Position numbers and translations under genes: made by a program. Positions 16,985-25,800 of a DNA stretch of 64,000 nucleotides are shown in pieces. Each line of letters opens with the position of its first letter. The first letter of the stretch is position 1. Source of the stretch: Orbus sasakiae (GTDB taxonomy: Bacteria; Pseudomonadota; Gammaproteobacteria; Enterobacterales; Orbaceae); the NCBI RefSeq assembly GCF_039542345.1, contig NZ_BAABHY010000005.1, forward strand, positions 62,001 through 126,000. The letters run 5' to 3'. The notes under the pieces were generated by a model. The model saw only the letters and a program-made list of their open reading frames with translations, did no database searches and was not told the DNA's origin.

Positions 16985-17338
16985 TTGAAAAACGTGGCGA
17001 TCGTGTTCAACCAAGTACCGCATGGAAATGCAAAAGGTCGTGAAGCGTTAGACCTATCATTAGCCATTTCTGACATTAATCACGTTAGCGTTTTTTTTAT
17101 CCATGATGGTGTGTTTCATCTATTGCGTGACCAACAGCCTGAGAAAATCTTAATGCGCGATTATATTGCCACACTGGGCATGTTGGACTTGTACGATATT
17201 ACTGATATTTATGCCTGTGAAACATCGCTTAAGCAGCGTGGTTTACACCATCAAAATTTGGTTATTAATACGCAGATGATTAGCCAACAAGCCATTAACG
17301 ACTTGCTGGCAACGCAAGATGTGATCTTACAGTTCTAG
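16985..17338 (+). CDS. tusC: Sulfurtransferase subunit TusC
   Basis: Second DsrE-family subunit of the Tus relay, 117 residues. QVPHGNAKGREALDLSLAISD and LMRDYIATLGMLDLYDI match E. coli TusC, and the C-terminal VILQF ending is conserved. It starts with TTG at 16985, preceded by AGAGGGAT at good spacing, so the rare start is well supported. The 3' end overlaps the convergent engB gene by 12 bp. In E. coli tusB follows immediately; here there is no room for it and none is seen. Confidence 0.9.
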   Translation: MKNVAIVFNQVPHGNAKGREALDLSLAISDINHVSVFFIHDGVFHLLRDQQPEKILMRDYIATLGMLDLYDITDIYACETSLKQRGLHHQNLVINTQMISQQAINDLLATQDVILQF

Positions 17339-17947
17339 TTCTTGTTGGTGATACCATTCATTGAGCTTTTGCTTTAATTGCTCAAGTCCAGTACGTTTTA
17401 ATGATGAAAAGGTCGCTACCGTAATATCACCTTGAAACGGTAAAATGGCCTCTTTGACCATATTCAGTTGTTTCTTTTGTGCACCTGATGCTAATTTATC
17501 GGCTTTGGTTAAAAGTAGCATCACGGATAACTGTGACTGCACTGCCCAATCAATCATTTGCTGATCAAGGTCTTTTAAAGGATGGCGGATATCCATTAAA
17601 ATCACAATCCCTTTTAAACTCTCCCGTTTTTGTAAGTATTCAGCAAGTGATTTTTGCCATTTACGTTTTACTTCTTCAGGAACTTGTGCATAACCATAAC
17701 CCGGTAAATCGACTAAACGACAATTTGGTTCAACTTCAAACAAGTTAATAAGCTGAGTTCGTCCCGGCGTTTTACTGGTTCTGGCTAAACTTTTTTGATT
17801 AGTTAATGTATTTAATGCACTCGATTTTCCGGCATTAGAACGTCCGGCAAAAGCAATTTCCACACCGCTATCTTCCGGTAGATGATGAATATCCGGTGCG
17901 CTGGTGACAAAATAAGTTTTCGCATAATTTAAAGGTGTAGCGGTCAT
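17327..17947 (-). CDS. engB: Ribosome biogenesis GTPase EngB/YsxC
   Basis: Small GTPase needed for late large-subunit assembly, 206 residues. G-motifs are visible in order: FAGRSNAGKSSALNTLTN (G1, about residues 29-46), TPGRTQLINLF (G2), LVDLPGYGYAQVPEE (G3), LLTKADKLASG (G4) and TFSSLKRTG (G5). AAAGGTG precedes the ATG. The stop codon of a 12-codon upstream reading frame overlaps the ATG. The gene faces tusC tail to tail with a 12-bp overlap, so the two transcripts must be complementary at their ends. Confidence 0.95.
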   Translation of the reverse strand: MTATPLNYAKTYFVTSAPDIHHLPEDSGVEIAFAGRSNAGKSSALNTLTNQKSLARTSKTPGRTQLINLFEVEPNCRLVDLPGYGYAQVPEEVKRKWQKSLAEYLQKRESLKGIVILMDIRHPLKDLDQQMIDWAVQSQLSVMLLLTKADKLASGAQKKQLNMVKEAILPFQGDITVATFSSLKRTGLEQLKQKLNEWYHQQELEL

Positions 17948-17982
17948 AATGTCGCACCTTTAAGTTGAGTATTTTGATTCAT
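17944..17982 (-). CDS. Possible 12-residue leader peptide overlapping engB start
   Basis: An ATG at 17982 with AAGGCTC upstream opens MNQNTQLKGATL, whose TGA stop overlaps the engB ATG (ATGA). The arrangement looks like translational coupling, but the frame is short enough to occur by chance. Confidence 0.3.
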   Translation of the reverse strand: MNQNTQLKGATL

Positions 17983-18266
17983 GATGAGCCTTTCAACGAT
18001 CTCTAATTGTCGTTAACTATCGCGATTATCCTGACAAACGAGAGATAATTTGAGCAAGAACGCAGACGTTAAACGATTAAAACGATTGTTACCCATTATT
18101 GTACAGAGTAAACGTAACACATTATGGGAACAAATGATGACATGATTTTAGCAAAAGTGCCACTACTTATGTGAGTTGCAAAAAAAGCGTGCACGATAAC
18201 TCGGCACATAACGGCACTCTAAATGGGTTAAAACCTACTTAAGCCTGAATAATTGACCAATAAAGC
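17983..18266. other. Intergenic region between engB and argD
   Basis: About 280 bp with no convincing gene. It must contain the engB promoter. E. coli has the Spot 42 RNA gene beside engB, but no sequence resembling it was recognised here. Confidence 0.4.
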
Positions 18267-18288
18267 AAAGGTGACCTGCGCCACCTTT
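18267..18288 (-). terminator. Probable argD terminator
   Basis: AAAGGTG (18267-18273) pairs with CACCTTT (18282-18288) across an 8-base loop, directly beyond the argD stop. The following leftward sequence GCTTTATT is only weakly T-rich. Confidence 0.55.
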
Positions 18289-18297
18289 ACACAAGAC

Positions 18298-19524
18298 TTA
18301 GCCAGCCGCGACTACTTTCGCGACCGCCTTAGCAAAGCGCTGCATACCTTCTTGAATTTCTTCATCCGAGATCACTAATGAAGGCGTGAACCTTAATACA
18401 CTGGTTCCAGCATTAAGAATCATCACTTTAAACTCAGTAGCCACATTTAAGAAATCACGTGCTTTACCGTGATATGGCTGAGTTAATTCAGCACCAAATA
18501 ACAACCCTTTGCCTTTATACTGACTGAAAATATTAAACTGCTGATTTATCTTTTCTAACTCATCAATAAATAGCGCTCGTTTGGTATTAATGCCTTGCAA
18601 GACTTCCGGTGAATTAATGGTATCAAACGCCGCACAGCCTACGGCACACGCTAATGGATTACCGCCATACGTTGTACCATGAACGCCAGGATGCATTACC
18701 GACGCAATCGCCTCAGTTGTTAACATTGCACTGATCGGAAAACCGCCACCTAACGCTTTGGCTGAAGTTAAAATATCAGGTGTAATACCGTATTGTTGGT
18801 AGGTAAATAGTGTACCAGTCCGTCCCATACCACATTGCACTTCATCAAAAATCAATAATGCATTAAACTGATTACACAGCTCTCTCACACCTTTTAGAAA
18901 TTCAGGTGTTGCCGACGTTAAGCCGCCTTCGCCTTGTACTGGTTCTAAAATGACAGCACAAGTATGATCATCGATGATCGCTTTAACTGCATCAAGGTCA
19001 TTAAAGGGAATATGCACAATATCAGCAGGTTTTGGACCAAATCCATCAGAATATTTAGCTTGCCCACCCACTGAAACAGTAAAAAATGTTCGACCATGGA
19101 AAGAGTGATGAAAAGAAATGATTTTCGTTTTATATGGACTGTATGTTTCAATCGCATAATGACGCGCAAGTTTTAATGCCGCTTCATTGGCTTCGGCACC
19201 AGAATTCGCAAAAAACACACGATCAGCAAAAGTATGATCAATTAACCGCTGTGCTAATTGTAATGCTGGTTCATTAGTAAACACATTACTGACATGCCAC
19301 AGTTTTTCACTTTGCTCATGTAACGCTTTGATTAAATTAGGATGACAATGGCCTAACGCATTAACCGCAATACCGCCTGCAAAATCAATATATTCATCGC
19401 CATTTTGATCCCAGACGCGGCTACCTTTGCCTTTCACGGGAATAAATTGTGCTGGTGCATAAACCGGCAGAATAAGCTGATCAAACATGGCTCGCGTAAT
19501 AGGGGATTGTTCTTTTTGGGTCAT
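18298..19524 (-). CDS. argD: Acetylornithine/succinyldiaminopimelate aminotransferase
   Basis: A class III PLP aminotransferase acting in arginine synthesis (N-acetylornithine) and lysine/DAP synthesis (succinyl-DAP). The first ATG in frame is at 19545, but the ATG at 19524 is chosen because AGGACA sits 7 bases upstream and MTQKEQSPITRAMFDQLILP matches the E. coli N terminus; this gives 408 residues. Motifs are NSGAEANEAALKLARHY, the HHSFHGRTF cofactor-contact region, FDEVQCGMGRTG, and the PLP lysine in TSAKALGGGFPIS. Two ArgR boxes lie just upstream, so arginine repression is expected. Confidence 0.96.
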   Translation of the reverse strand: MTQKEQSPITRAMFDQLILPVYAPAQFIPVKGKGSRVWDQNGDEYIDFAGGIAVNALGHCHPNLIKALHEQSEKLWHVSNVFTNEPALQLAQRLIDHTFADRVFFANSGAEANEAALKLARHYAIETYSPYKTKIISFHHSFHGRTFFTVSVGGQAKYSDGFGPKPADIVHIPFNDLDAVKAIIDDHTCAVILEPVQGEGGLTSATPEFLKGVRELCNQFNALLIFDEVQCGMGRTGTLFTYQQYGITPDILTSAKALGGGFPISAMLTTEAIASVMHPGVHGTTYGGNPLACAVGCAAFDTINSPEVLQGINTKRALFIDELEKINQQFNIFSQYKGKGLLFGAELTQPYHGKARDFLNVATEFKVMILNAGTSVLRFTPSLVISDEEIQEGMQRFAKAVAKVVAAG

Positions 19525-19583
19525 AACATTGTCCTGATAACACATTTTAATAATAATTTGTATTGTAAACCAAATTGTTTAGA

Positions 19584-19622
19584 TGTAAATATTTATTCAC
19601 TATTTATGAATATAAATTCAAA
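19584..19622 (-). promoter_or_regulatory. Tandem ArgR (ARG) boxes upstream of argD
   Basis: Two 18-bp boxes separated by exactly 3 bp, the canonical ArgR hexamer arrangement. The box at 19605-19622 has the core TGAATATAAATTCA (a full match to TGAAT-W4-ATTCA). The box at 19584-19601 has TAAATATTTATTCA (one mismatch). They are 60-98 bp upstream of the argD ATG. Confidence 0.88.
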
Positions 19623-20150
19623 TTATGGTGTAACGTGAGGCACTTTAATCTCTTGATCATAGATGCGCAATATATCGGGTTTACCTTCAACACCATCAAA
19701 TTGCCATGATGACTTAATCGCGGCTTTAGCCGGCACCGTAATATCAAGATAATTGTTTGCTAAATTAGATGAAAAACCGTCCCCATCAAGTAAGATAACA
19801 TTAAGTGAATCAAAGAGATTAATAAAGCGAACCGGTTCTGCCTCATTATTACGAATGACCATCACAACTTCATAGCGCTCAGCCGAAATATGATTAACTT
19901 TGCTAATAGATAACACAATATTGTATTTTGCGAGGGTATGTTGGCTACTAATGATTCTGGCACCATCAATACTCTCACCATCTTGTCGCCCTTCTTCCAC
20001 ACCATCATTAACACCACTTAACGCATCCTTACTAAAAGAGACAATACCGGATACCACATTTGATACAGCATCTTTTACCGTATTGGTTTTATCTTCTGCC
20101 ATTGCTGAAAATGAAAAGACTAATAGAGCGAATAGAGGCAATAGTTTCAT
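19623..20150 (-). CDS. Exported protein of unknown function
   Basis: A 175-residue protein with a clear signal peptide (MKLLPLFALLVFSFSAMAED, cleavage after AMA), so probably periplasmic. A polar, low-complexity stretch follows (VSNVVSGIVSFSKDALSGV, then an acidic DGVEEGRQDGE), and then a beta-rich domain of about 100 residues that could be immunoglobulin-like (RYEVVMVIRNNEAEPVRFIN). It lies upstream of argD in the same direction, its stop adjoining the ArgR boxes. I do not recognise the family and assign no function. Confidence 0.75.
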   Translation of the reverse strand: MKLLPLFALLVFSFSAMAEDKTNTVKDAVSNVVSGIVSFSKDALSGVNDGVEEGRQDGESIDGARIISSQHTLAKYNIVLSISKVNHISAERYEVVMVIRNNEAEPVRFINLFDSLNVILLDGDGFSSNLANNYLDITVPAKAAIKSSWQFDGVEGKPDILRIYDQEIKVPHVTP

Positions 20151-20240
20151 TCATCATTCCTTATATCGGTTATTTTATATAATTGTACTTGTTGTGCCAT
20201 GTATTATAATACCGTGATGCTTGATTATTATATTGATTAA

Positions 20241-21419
20241 ATGAATACATCACAATCGCCTATATTATCGCTATGGTTGACAGTCTTAATGGCAATGGCT
20301 GTCGCGATTTCTGTTGCCAGTAACTATTATGCTCAGCCATTATTACACTCCATCACGCAAGATTTACAGCTTTCAATGGAAGGCTCGGGTGTGATTGTCA
20401 CAACCGCACAATTTAGCTACGCCTTAGGCCTGTTATTTATTGCACCATTAGGTGATAAAATTGAGCGTAAAAAACTGATTATGATTTTAATGCTATTAAC
20501 GACATTAGGTCTTATTATCAGTGGCTTATCCTATTCAAAAAACATGTTATTGCTGGGTACCGCGATTGCGGGTCTATTTTCCGCGGTAGCTCAAGTACTC
20601 ATTCCCTTTGCTGCAACGCTAGCCTTACCAAATCAACGCGGCAAAGTGGTCGGCATTTTAATGAGTGGCATGCTACTGGGAATATTATTGGCTCGAACAT
20701 TTGCCGGTAGCGTATCGAGCATGGCAGATTGGCGTATGGTGTACTTAGTTGCTGCCGCCATGATGTGCATTGTCAGTATACTCTTGTGTATTTCACTCCC
20801 CCGTTATTCGAATCAAAATACCATTCATTACTGGACATTGATTGGCTCAATTTTTAGTTTATATCATCAAGAACGCGTGCTGCGTATTCGCTCCCTGATT
20901 GGGGGTATCGCTTTTGCATTATTTTCATTACTTTGGACGCCACTGGCATTTTTGTTAAGCACCGATCCGTACCATTATTCTGATGTTATCATCGGGCTAT
21001 TTGGCCTAGCTGGAGCAGCTGGTGCAATGGGCTCACCGATTGTCGGCAAGCTATCAGATAAAGGCAAAGGCAGGTTAGTCACCTCGATTGGACTGGCATT
21101 ATTACTCGTATCGTGGTTACCGTTATCGCTTGCGCAACTATCCATTATTGCATTGGTGGTGGGCGTCATTTTGATTGATTTGGCCGTGCAAGTGACCCAT
21201 GTTTCGTGTATGAATGCCATTTACCAAGGTAAGCCTGAAATCCGAACTCGCATGAATGCCGGTTATATGCTGAGTTATTTTACGGGTGGTATGCTCGGGT
21301 CATTAAGTTCAACCTATTTATTTGCGCACTATGGTTGGTTGGCTGTGGTCAGTGCAGGTTGTGTACTGGCTTGTCTTGGCATATTCATTTGGCTTTATTA
21401 TTTAAAAACCGATAAATAA
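20241..21419 (+). CDS. MFS transporter, drug-efflux type
   Basis: A 392-residue, 12-segment major facilitator. It shows LGDKIERKKLIMILM (motif A region) near residue 70 and GKLSDKGKGRLVTSIG for the corresponding loop in the second half. AGLFSAVAQVLIPFAATLA is typical of the YgaY/YnfM-like group. It is divergent from the exported protein gene. No clear Shine-Dalgarno precedes the ATG. The substrate is unknown; efflux of a small molecule is the usual family role. Confidence 0.8.
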   Translation: MNTSQSPILSLWLTVLMAMAVAISVASNYYAQPLLHSITQDLQLSMEGSGVIVTTAQFSYALGLLFIAPLGDKIERKKLIMILMLLTTLGLIISGLSYSKNMLLLGTAIAGLFSAVAQVLIPFAATLALPNQRGKVVGILMSGMLLGILLARTFAGSVSSMADWRMVYLVAAAMMCIVSILLCISLPRYSNQNTIHYWTLIGSIFSLYHQERVLRIRSLIGGIAFALFSLLWTPLAFLLSTDPYHYSDVIIGLFGLAGAAGAMGSPIVGKLSDKGKGRLVTSIGLALLLVSWLPLSLAQLSIIALVVGVILIDLAVQVTHVSCMNAIYQGKPEIRTRMNAGYMLSYFTGGMLGSLSSTYLFAHYGWLAVVSAGCVLACLGIFIWLYYLKTDK

Positions 21420-21504
21420 TTTATAATAAAATATTACTAGATTCAAATGGCGAAATGGCTACAATATACGCCATCAATTGTCATGTTAACGACAGGAAAA
21501 CACA

Positions 21505-23172
21505 ATGGCACAATATGTTTTTACAATGAATCGAGTGGGCAAAATTGTTCCACCTAAGCGCTATATCCTTAAAAATATCTCGTTAAGTTTTTTCCATGGC
21601 GCAAAAATCGGCGTTTTGGGTCTTAATGGTTCAGGTAAATCAACCTTGCTTAAAATCATGGCAGGGTTAGATACGGAGATCGAAGGTGAAGCAGTACCAC
21701 AAGCGGGATTACGTATTGGTTATTTACCACAAGAACCTAAACTCAATCCAGAGCAAACCGTACGTGAAGCTGTAGAAGAAGCGGTGGGTGAAGCGAAAAA
21801 TGCACTAACTCGTCTTGATGAAGTTTATGCGGCTTACGCAGAACCGGATGCGGATTTTGATAAACTCGCGAAAGAGCAAGCCGAACTTGAAGCCATCATT
21901 CAAACCCATGATGCGCATAACCTCAATAGCCAATTAGAACGCGCTGCTGATGCCTTGCGTTTACCAGACTGGGATGCCAAAATTGAGCATTTATCTGGGG
22001 GGGAACGTCGCCGCGTCGCACTATGCCGTTTGTTACTTGAAAAACCAGACATGCTACTCCTTGATGAGCCAACCAACCACTTGGATGCCGAGTCGGTTGC
22101 ATGGCTTGAACGCTTCTTACACGACTATGAAGGTACCGTTGTAGCGGTTACCCATGACCGTTACTTCTTAGATAACGTAGCAGGCTGGATTTTAGAGCTT
22201 GACCGTGGTGAAGGTATTCCTTGGGAAGGTAACTACTCATCTTGGCTTGAACAAAAAGATCAGCGCTTGGCACAAGAAGCGTCAACGGAATCAGCACGCC
22301 GTAAATCGATTGAAAAAGAGCTTGAGTGGGTTCGCCAAAATCCAAAAGGTCGTCAAGCAAAAAGCAAAGCACGTCTTGCACGATTTGATGAACTTAATAG
22401 TAGTGAATATCAAAAACGTAATGAAACCAATGAACTGTTTATTCCAACAGGGCAAAGATTGGGTGATAAAGTGATTGAGGTTGAGCACTTGACCAAATCT
22501 TATGGTGATCGTGTCTTAATTGATGATCTTTCATTTCGCATTCCCAAAGGGGCAATAGTTGGAATCATCGGGCCAAATGGTGCTGGTAAATCAACCCTAT
22601 TTAGAATGTTATCGGGTAAAGAACAAGCCGATTCAGGTAATATTAGTCTAGGTGAAACAGTACAACTGGCCTCCGTCGATCAATTCCGTGATAGCATGGA
22701 TGACAAAAAAACCGTTTGGGATGAAATCTCACACGGTCAAGATATTATGCGTATTGGTAACTTCGAGATCCCAAGCCGTGCCTACGTTGGTCGCTTTAAC
22801 TTTAAAGGGGTTGATCAACAAAAACGCGTGGGTGAATTGTCGGGTGGTGAACGTGGACGTGTTCATTTAGCAAAATTACTGCAAGTGGGGGGTAACGTAC
22901 TATTACTTGACGAACCGACCAATGACCTCGATGTTGAAACGCTACGTGCACTTGAAAATGCATTATTAGAGTTCCCTGGCTGTGCGTTGGTGATTTCCCA
23001 TGACCGTTGGTTCTTAGACCGTATTGCAACGCATATTCTCGACTATCAAGATGAAGGTCACGTTGAATTCTTTGAAGGTAACTTCACCGAATATGAAGAA
23101 TGGAAAAAACGGACACTGGGTGCTGAAGCATTAGAACCCAAACGCGCTAAATATAAACGTGTTATCAAATAA
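21505..23172 (+). CDS. ettA: Energy-dependent translational throttle protein EttA
   Basis: An ABC-F ATPase that binds the ribosomal E site and gates entry into elongation according to ATP/ADP. Its 555 residues equal the E. coli length. Both ATPase domains are intact: Walker A GLNGSGKST (about residue 40) and GPNGAGKST, signatures LSGGERRR and LSGGERGR, and Walker B segments ending LLLDEPTN. The arm and P-site tether region lies between (about residues 240-310, WVRQNPKGRQAKSKAR). No membrane domain is present, as expected for ABC-F. Monocistronic, ended by a bidirectional terminator. Confidence 0.97.
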   Translation: MAQYVFTMNRVGKIVPPKRYILKNISLSFFHGAKIGVLGLNGSGKSTLLKIMAGLDTEIEGEAVPQAGLRIGYLPQEPKLNPEQTVREAVEEAVGEAKNALTRLDEVYAAYAEPDADFDKLAKEQAELEAIIQTHDAHNLNSQLERAADALRLPDWDAKIEHLSGGERRRVALCRLLLEKPDMLLLDEPTNHLDAESVAWLERFLHDYEGTVVAVTHDRYFLDNVAGWILELDRGEGIPWEGNYSSWLEQKDQRLAQEASTESARRKSIEKELEWVRQNPKGRQAKSKARLARFDELNSSEYQKRNETNELFIPTGQRLGDKVIEVEHLTKSYGDRVLIDDLSFRIPKGAIVGIIGPNGAGKSTLFRMLSGKEQADSGNISLGETVQLASVDQFRDSMDDKKTVWDEISHGQDIMRIGNFEIPSRAYVGRFNFKGVDQQKRVGELSGGERGRVHLAKLLQVGGNVLLLDEPTNDLDVETLRALENALLEFPGCALVISHDRWFLDRIATHILDYQDEGHVEFFEGNFTEYEEWKKRTLGAEALEPKRAKYKRVIK

Positions 23173-23191
23173 TCATCTTAACATCAATAAA

Positions 23192-23214
23192 AAAGGCCGA
23201 ATCATTCGGCCTTT
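23192..23214. terminator. Bidirectional terminator between ettA and mdtI
   Basis: AAAGGCCGAA (23192-23201) and TTCGGCCTTT (23205-23214) form a 10-bp stem with a 3-base loop. The leftward strand has the stronger T-run (six), so it best serves mdtJI, with ettA facing it. Confidence 0.88.
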
Positions 23215-23219
23215 CTATG

Positions 23220-23549
23220 TTAAGCAAGTTTAATCATTGCCATACCAATAATTAATCCAATCATACCAAGCCAACCACGCCAATTAAGCTGTTGACCAAA
23301 TAAAATCAGACCGGCAGTCGCCGTTGCAATAACACCTAAACCGCCCCATAGTGCATAAGCAACGGATAAATCAATGCCCTTGACGGCTTCTGCTAAGCAG
23401 CTAAACGCAGCTAGCACAAACACAATCGATAAAATACCAAAGCCCATGCGTTTAAAACCGTTAGAGTATTTTAAGAAAATATTTGCCACAATATCTAACA
23501 CTGCCGCAAGCAATAAAAATGAAAAGTGATACCAATCAAAATTTAACAT
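23220..23549 (-). CDS. mdtI: Spermidine export SMR subunit MdtI
   Basis: A 109-residue small multidrug resistance protein with four membrane helices. AAVLDIVANIFLKYSNGF (with the membrane-embedded acidic residue) and EAVKGIDLSVAYALWGGLG closely match E. coli MdtI, and the C terminus GMAMIKLA corresponds. AGGAGG lies at ideal spacing. It overlaps mdtJ by 7 bp. In E. coli MdtI and MdtJ work together to excrete spermidine. Confidence 0.92.
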   Translation of the reverse strand: MLNFDWYHFSFLLLAAVLDIVANIFLKYSNGFKRMGFGILSIVFVLAAFSCLAEAVKGIDLSVAYALWGGLGVIATATAGLILFGQQLNWRGWLGMIGLIIGMAMIKLA

Positions 23550-23911
23550 ACTGTACCTCCTGCTTTAGATGGCACAACCGTCTTTTTTGGTTTTTTTGAT
23601 CCTGACTCGACCAGACCAATACTAATTAATAAAATGACTAAGCCAATCGCTTTTAATACACTCATTGGTTCATCAAATAAAACCAGACTAAAGAAAGTGA
23701 TAAACAATGCACCAACACCTTCCCAGAGTGCATAAGCCACCCCTAATGCGATACGTTTAACCGCAATGGCTAAACAAATATAGGAACAGGTAATTGCAAT
23801 ATACATGATGGCATGACCAAAATATCCGCCATGATCACTACCATATTTCATGGAAACGGTACCTGTAATTTCAAAAATAATAGCTAATAATAAAAATAAT
23901 CGATAAATCAT
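23543..23911 (-). CDS. mdtJ: Spermidine export SMR subunit MdtJ
   Basis: The 122-residue partner of MdtI with four membrane helices. LAIIFEITGTVSMKYGSDHGG carries the essential membrane glutamate, and AVKRIALGVAYALWEGVGALFIT matches MdtJ. It has a longer, basic C-terminal tail (KKPKKTVVPSKAGG). AAGGAAC precedes the ATG. First gene of the mdtJI operon. Confidence 0.92.
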   Translation of the reverse strand: MIYRLFLLLAIIFEITGTVSMKYGSDHGGYFGHAIMYIAITCSYICLAIAVKRIALGVAYALWEGVGALFITFFSLVLFDEPMSVLKAIGLVILLISIGLVESGSKKPKKTVVPSKAGGTVC

Positions 23912-24251
23912 GATAGTTCCTTAATTCATTCAATGAGAAAAGGATTTCAATAGCGAATTATTGTAATGATCAAATAAGATTATGATCGCTAATCGAAATC
24001 GGTCATTAAAAATGAGGTAATAAATGAGCTAAAGCTTAGACCGCCAGTGGAATTCACCAGCTAAGATAGACGAGATGTAAAATACAAATGTTGACGCTCT
24101 GAGTAAAAACATAATATTTTTTATAAAAAAGTTTATTTAATCATAAAGTTATAAAAATCACTGCCATTTTACCACAGCTAGCGATATAAATCACTGCTAT
24201 TTCGGATAAATGATGGCAGTTGGTGCTTCGTTATACAAATCCATAAAAAAA
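23912..24251. promoter_or_regulatory. Upstream region of mdtJI with repeated ATCACTGCCAT-type motif
   Basis: 340 bp without a gene. Near the nnr end there are two direct copies of a 15-mer differing by one base (AAATCACTGCCATTT at 24155-24169 and AAATCACTGCTATTT at 24188-24202), plus an inverted ATGGCAGT at 24213-24220 that can pair with ACTGCCAT at 24160-24167. This may be a folded 3' end for the nnr transcript or a set of protein sites. The mdtJ promoter should lie in the part nearest 23912, but I see no convincing hexamers. Confidence 0.4.
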
Positions 24252-25748
24252 TTATGTGTATTGTGTCATGACATCGCTCAAGTGCTCAATGATATCACTG
24301 GCGAGCATCGCATATTGACCGTGCTTTTTAGCAGCATGATCACCGGCTAAACCATGTAAGTAAACACTCACTGGGGCGGCAATATCAAGGTCAATTCCTT
24401 GTGCAATTAGACCTGCTAAAATACCGGTTAGGACATCCCCACTCCCGCCTGTCGCCATGCCATTATTCCCGCTTTGATTAATATAGACAGCACAATTATC
24501 TGCAGACGTAATGACGGTGCGTGTATCTTTTAAAATACAGGTCACTTGATGATGTTGACTAAACTGCATGGCTGAAGCGACTAAATGGCTTGCGATCCCC
24601 TTGATGTTAGTATTGAGTAAACGCGCCATTTCACCTAAATGTGGGGTAACAAAGATGGGGCCGCGGTGTTTATCCAACAATGTTAAATCTTGAGCTAACA
24701 CATTTAAGCCATCTGCATCAATGATGATAGGTTGGTCTGCCATGGCTAAAAGCTGCGTTAAGATCTGCTGAGTTGCCGCACTCACCCCCATACCTGGACC
24801 TACGACAATAACGTTTGCCCACTGAATAAGTTCACTCAGTTTTGACGTATCAATATGGTCTGGTTGATAAGTGCTGATTAATGCTTCAGGTAATTGTGTT
24901 GATAAAATATCACGATTGGCGTGTGGCGTGTAAATGTGCACCAAGCCGCTCCCTGTTCGATAAGCCGCTTTAGCTGAAAAATACGCTGCCCCACTCATAT
25001 GGTTCGACCCTGCTATAACCAGCACTTTGCCAAATGTCCCTTTATTGGCATAGTCAGCGCGTTTAGGCAATTTTTCAGCGAGGTCACACGGTAAATAGCT
25101 GTAATAACTTGCCTGAGACGGATTTGCATAAATCCCGATATCCGCCAACATCACTTTGCCAGCATACTGCGCCCCTGGGTAAAGCACTAAGCCTAGCTTT
25201 TTATAAGCAAGCGCCACTGTCATGTCAGCTTTAACGGCAACGCCTAATATTTGGCCAGTATCAGCCGAAATCCCAGATGGCATATCTACCGACATCACAA
25301 AAGCACCGCTTTGGTTTATCGTATGAATCATTGCTGCAAAATCACCATCAATATCACGCGATAAGCCGACCCCAAATAAGGCATCAATCAGCACATCATA
25401 CTGACTCAAATCGTTAGGTAATGTCGTCATAATGGGAACGTGATAAGCTTTGGCAATGTTGAGCTGCTTGACCACTTCGGCAGTGCTTCGCGTTGGATCG
25501 CCAATCAAATAGAGGGTTACATCAATATTTCTGAGTTTGAGTAGACGGGCAATGGCAATGCCATCGCCACCATTATTACCGTAACCACAACATACGGCGA
25601 CATGTCTTAAATTGATGGATTGCTGTTCAAGCTGGGTAAGACAGGCTAACGCAGCTCGTTCCATCAATACCAAGGACAGTAAACCGACCTTGTTAATAGT
25701 ATAAGCATCAAACTGCTGCATTTCATGTGCGGTAACAAGTCGTTCCAT
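24252..25748 (-). CDS. nnr: Bifunctional NAD(P)H-hydrate epimerase/dehydratase
   Basis: Repairs damaged NAD(P)H hydrates. The N-terminal YjeF domain (about residues 1-210; CGYGNNGGDGIAIARLL, DALFGVGLSRD, VDMPSGISADTG) is the epimerase. The C-terminal ADP-dependent dehydratase domain (about residues 225-495) shows GTFGKVLVIAGSNHMSGAAY, FVTPHLGEMARL and the nucleotide-site NGMATGGSGDVLTGILAG. At 498 residues it is slightly shorter than E. coli Nnr. In E. coli tsaE follows; it does not here. mpl lies 52 bp upstream in the same direction. Confidence 0.96.
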   Translation of the reverse strand: MERLVTAHEMQQFDAYTINKVGLLSLVLMERAALACLTQLEQQSINLRHVAVCCGYGNNGGDGIAIARLLKLRNIDVTLYLIGDPTRSTAEVVKQLNIAKAYHVPIMTTLPNDLSQYDVLIDALFGVGLSRDIDGDFAAMIHTINQSGAFVMSVDMPSGISADTGQILGVAVKADMTVALAYKKLGLVLYPGAQYAGKVMLADIGIYANPSQASYYSYLPCDLAEKLPKRADYANKGTFGKVLVIAGSNHMSGAAYFSAKAAYRTGSGLVHIYTPHANRDILSTQLPEALISTYQPDHIDTSKLSELIQWANVIVVGPGMGVSAATQQILTQLLAMADQPIIIDADGLNVLAQDLTLLDKHRGPIFVTPHLGEMARLLNTNIKGIASHLVASAMQFSQHHQVTCILKDTRTVITSADNCAVYINQSGNNGMATGGSGDVLTGILAGLIAQGIDLDIAAPVSVYLHGLAGDHAAKKHGQYAMLASDIIEHLSDVMTQYT

Positions 25749-25800
25749 ATCTAGCTCCTAACCATGTGGTTTGCCGTCTAATGAGAACGGTTTAAGCCCG

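Noticed and set aside
17983..18266. Spot 42-like RNA next to engB
   Set aside because: The position is suggestive but no recognisable Spot 42 sequence or terminator on a matching strand was found.
23220..23911. Quaternary-ammonium resistance SMR pair (EmrE or SugE type)
   Set aside because: Two heteromeric genes with sequence blocks of MdtI and MdtJ; the spermidine export pair fits better.
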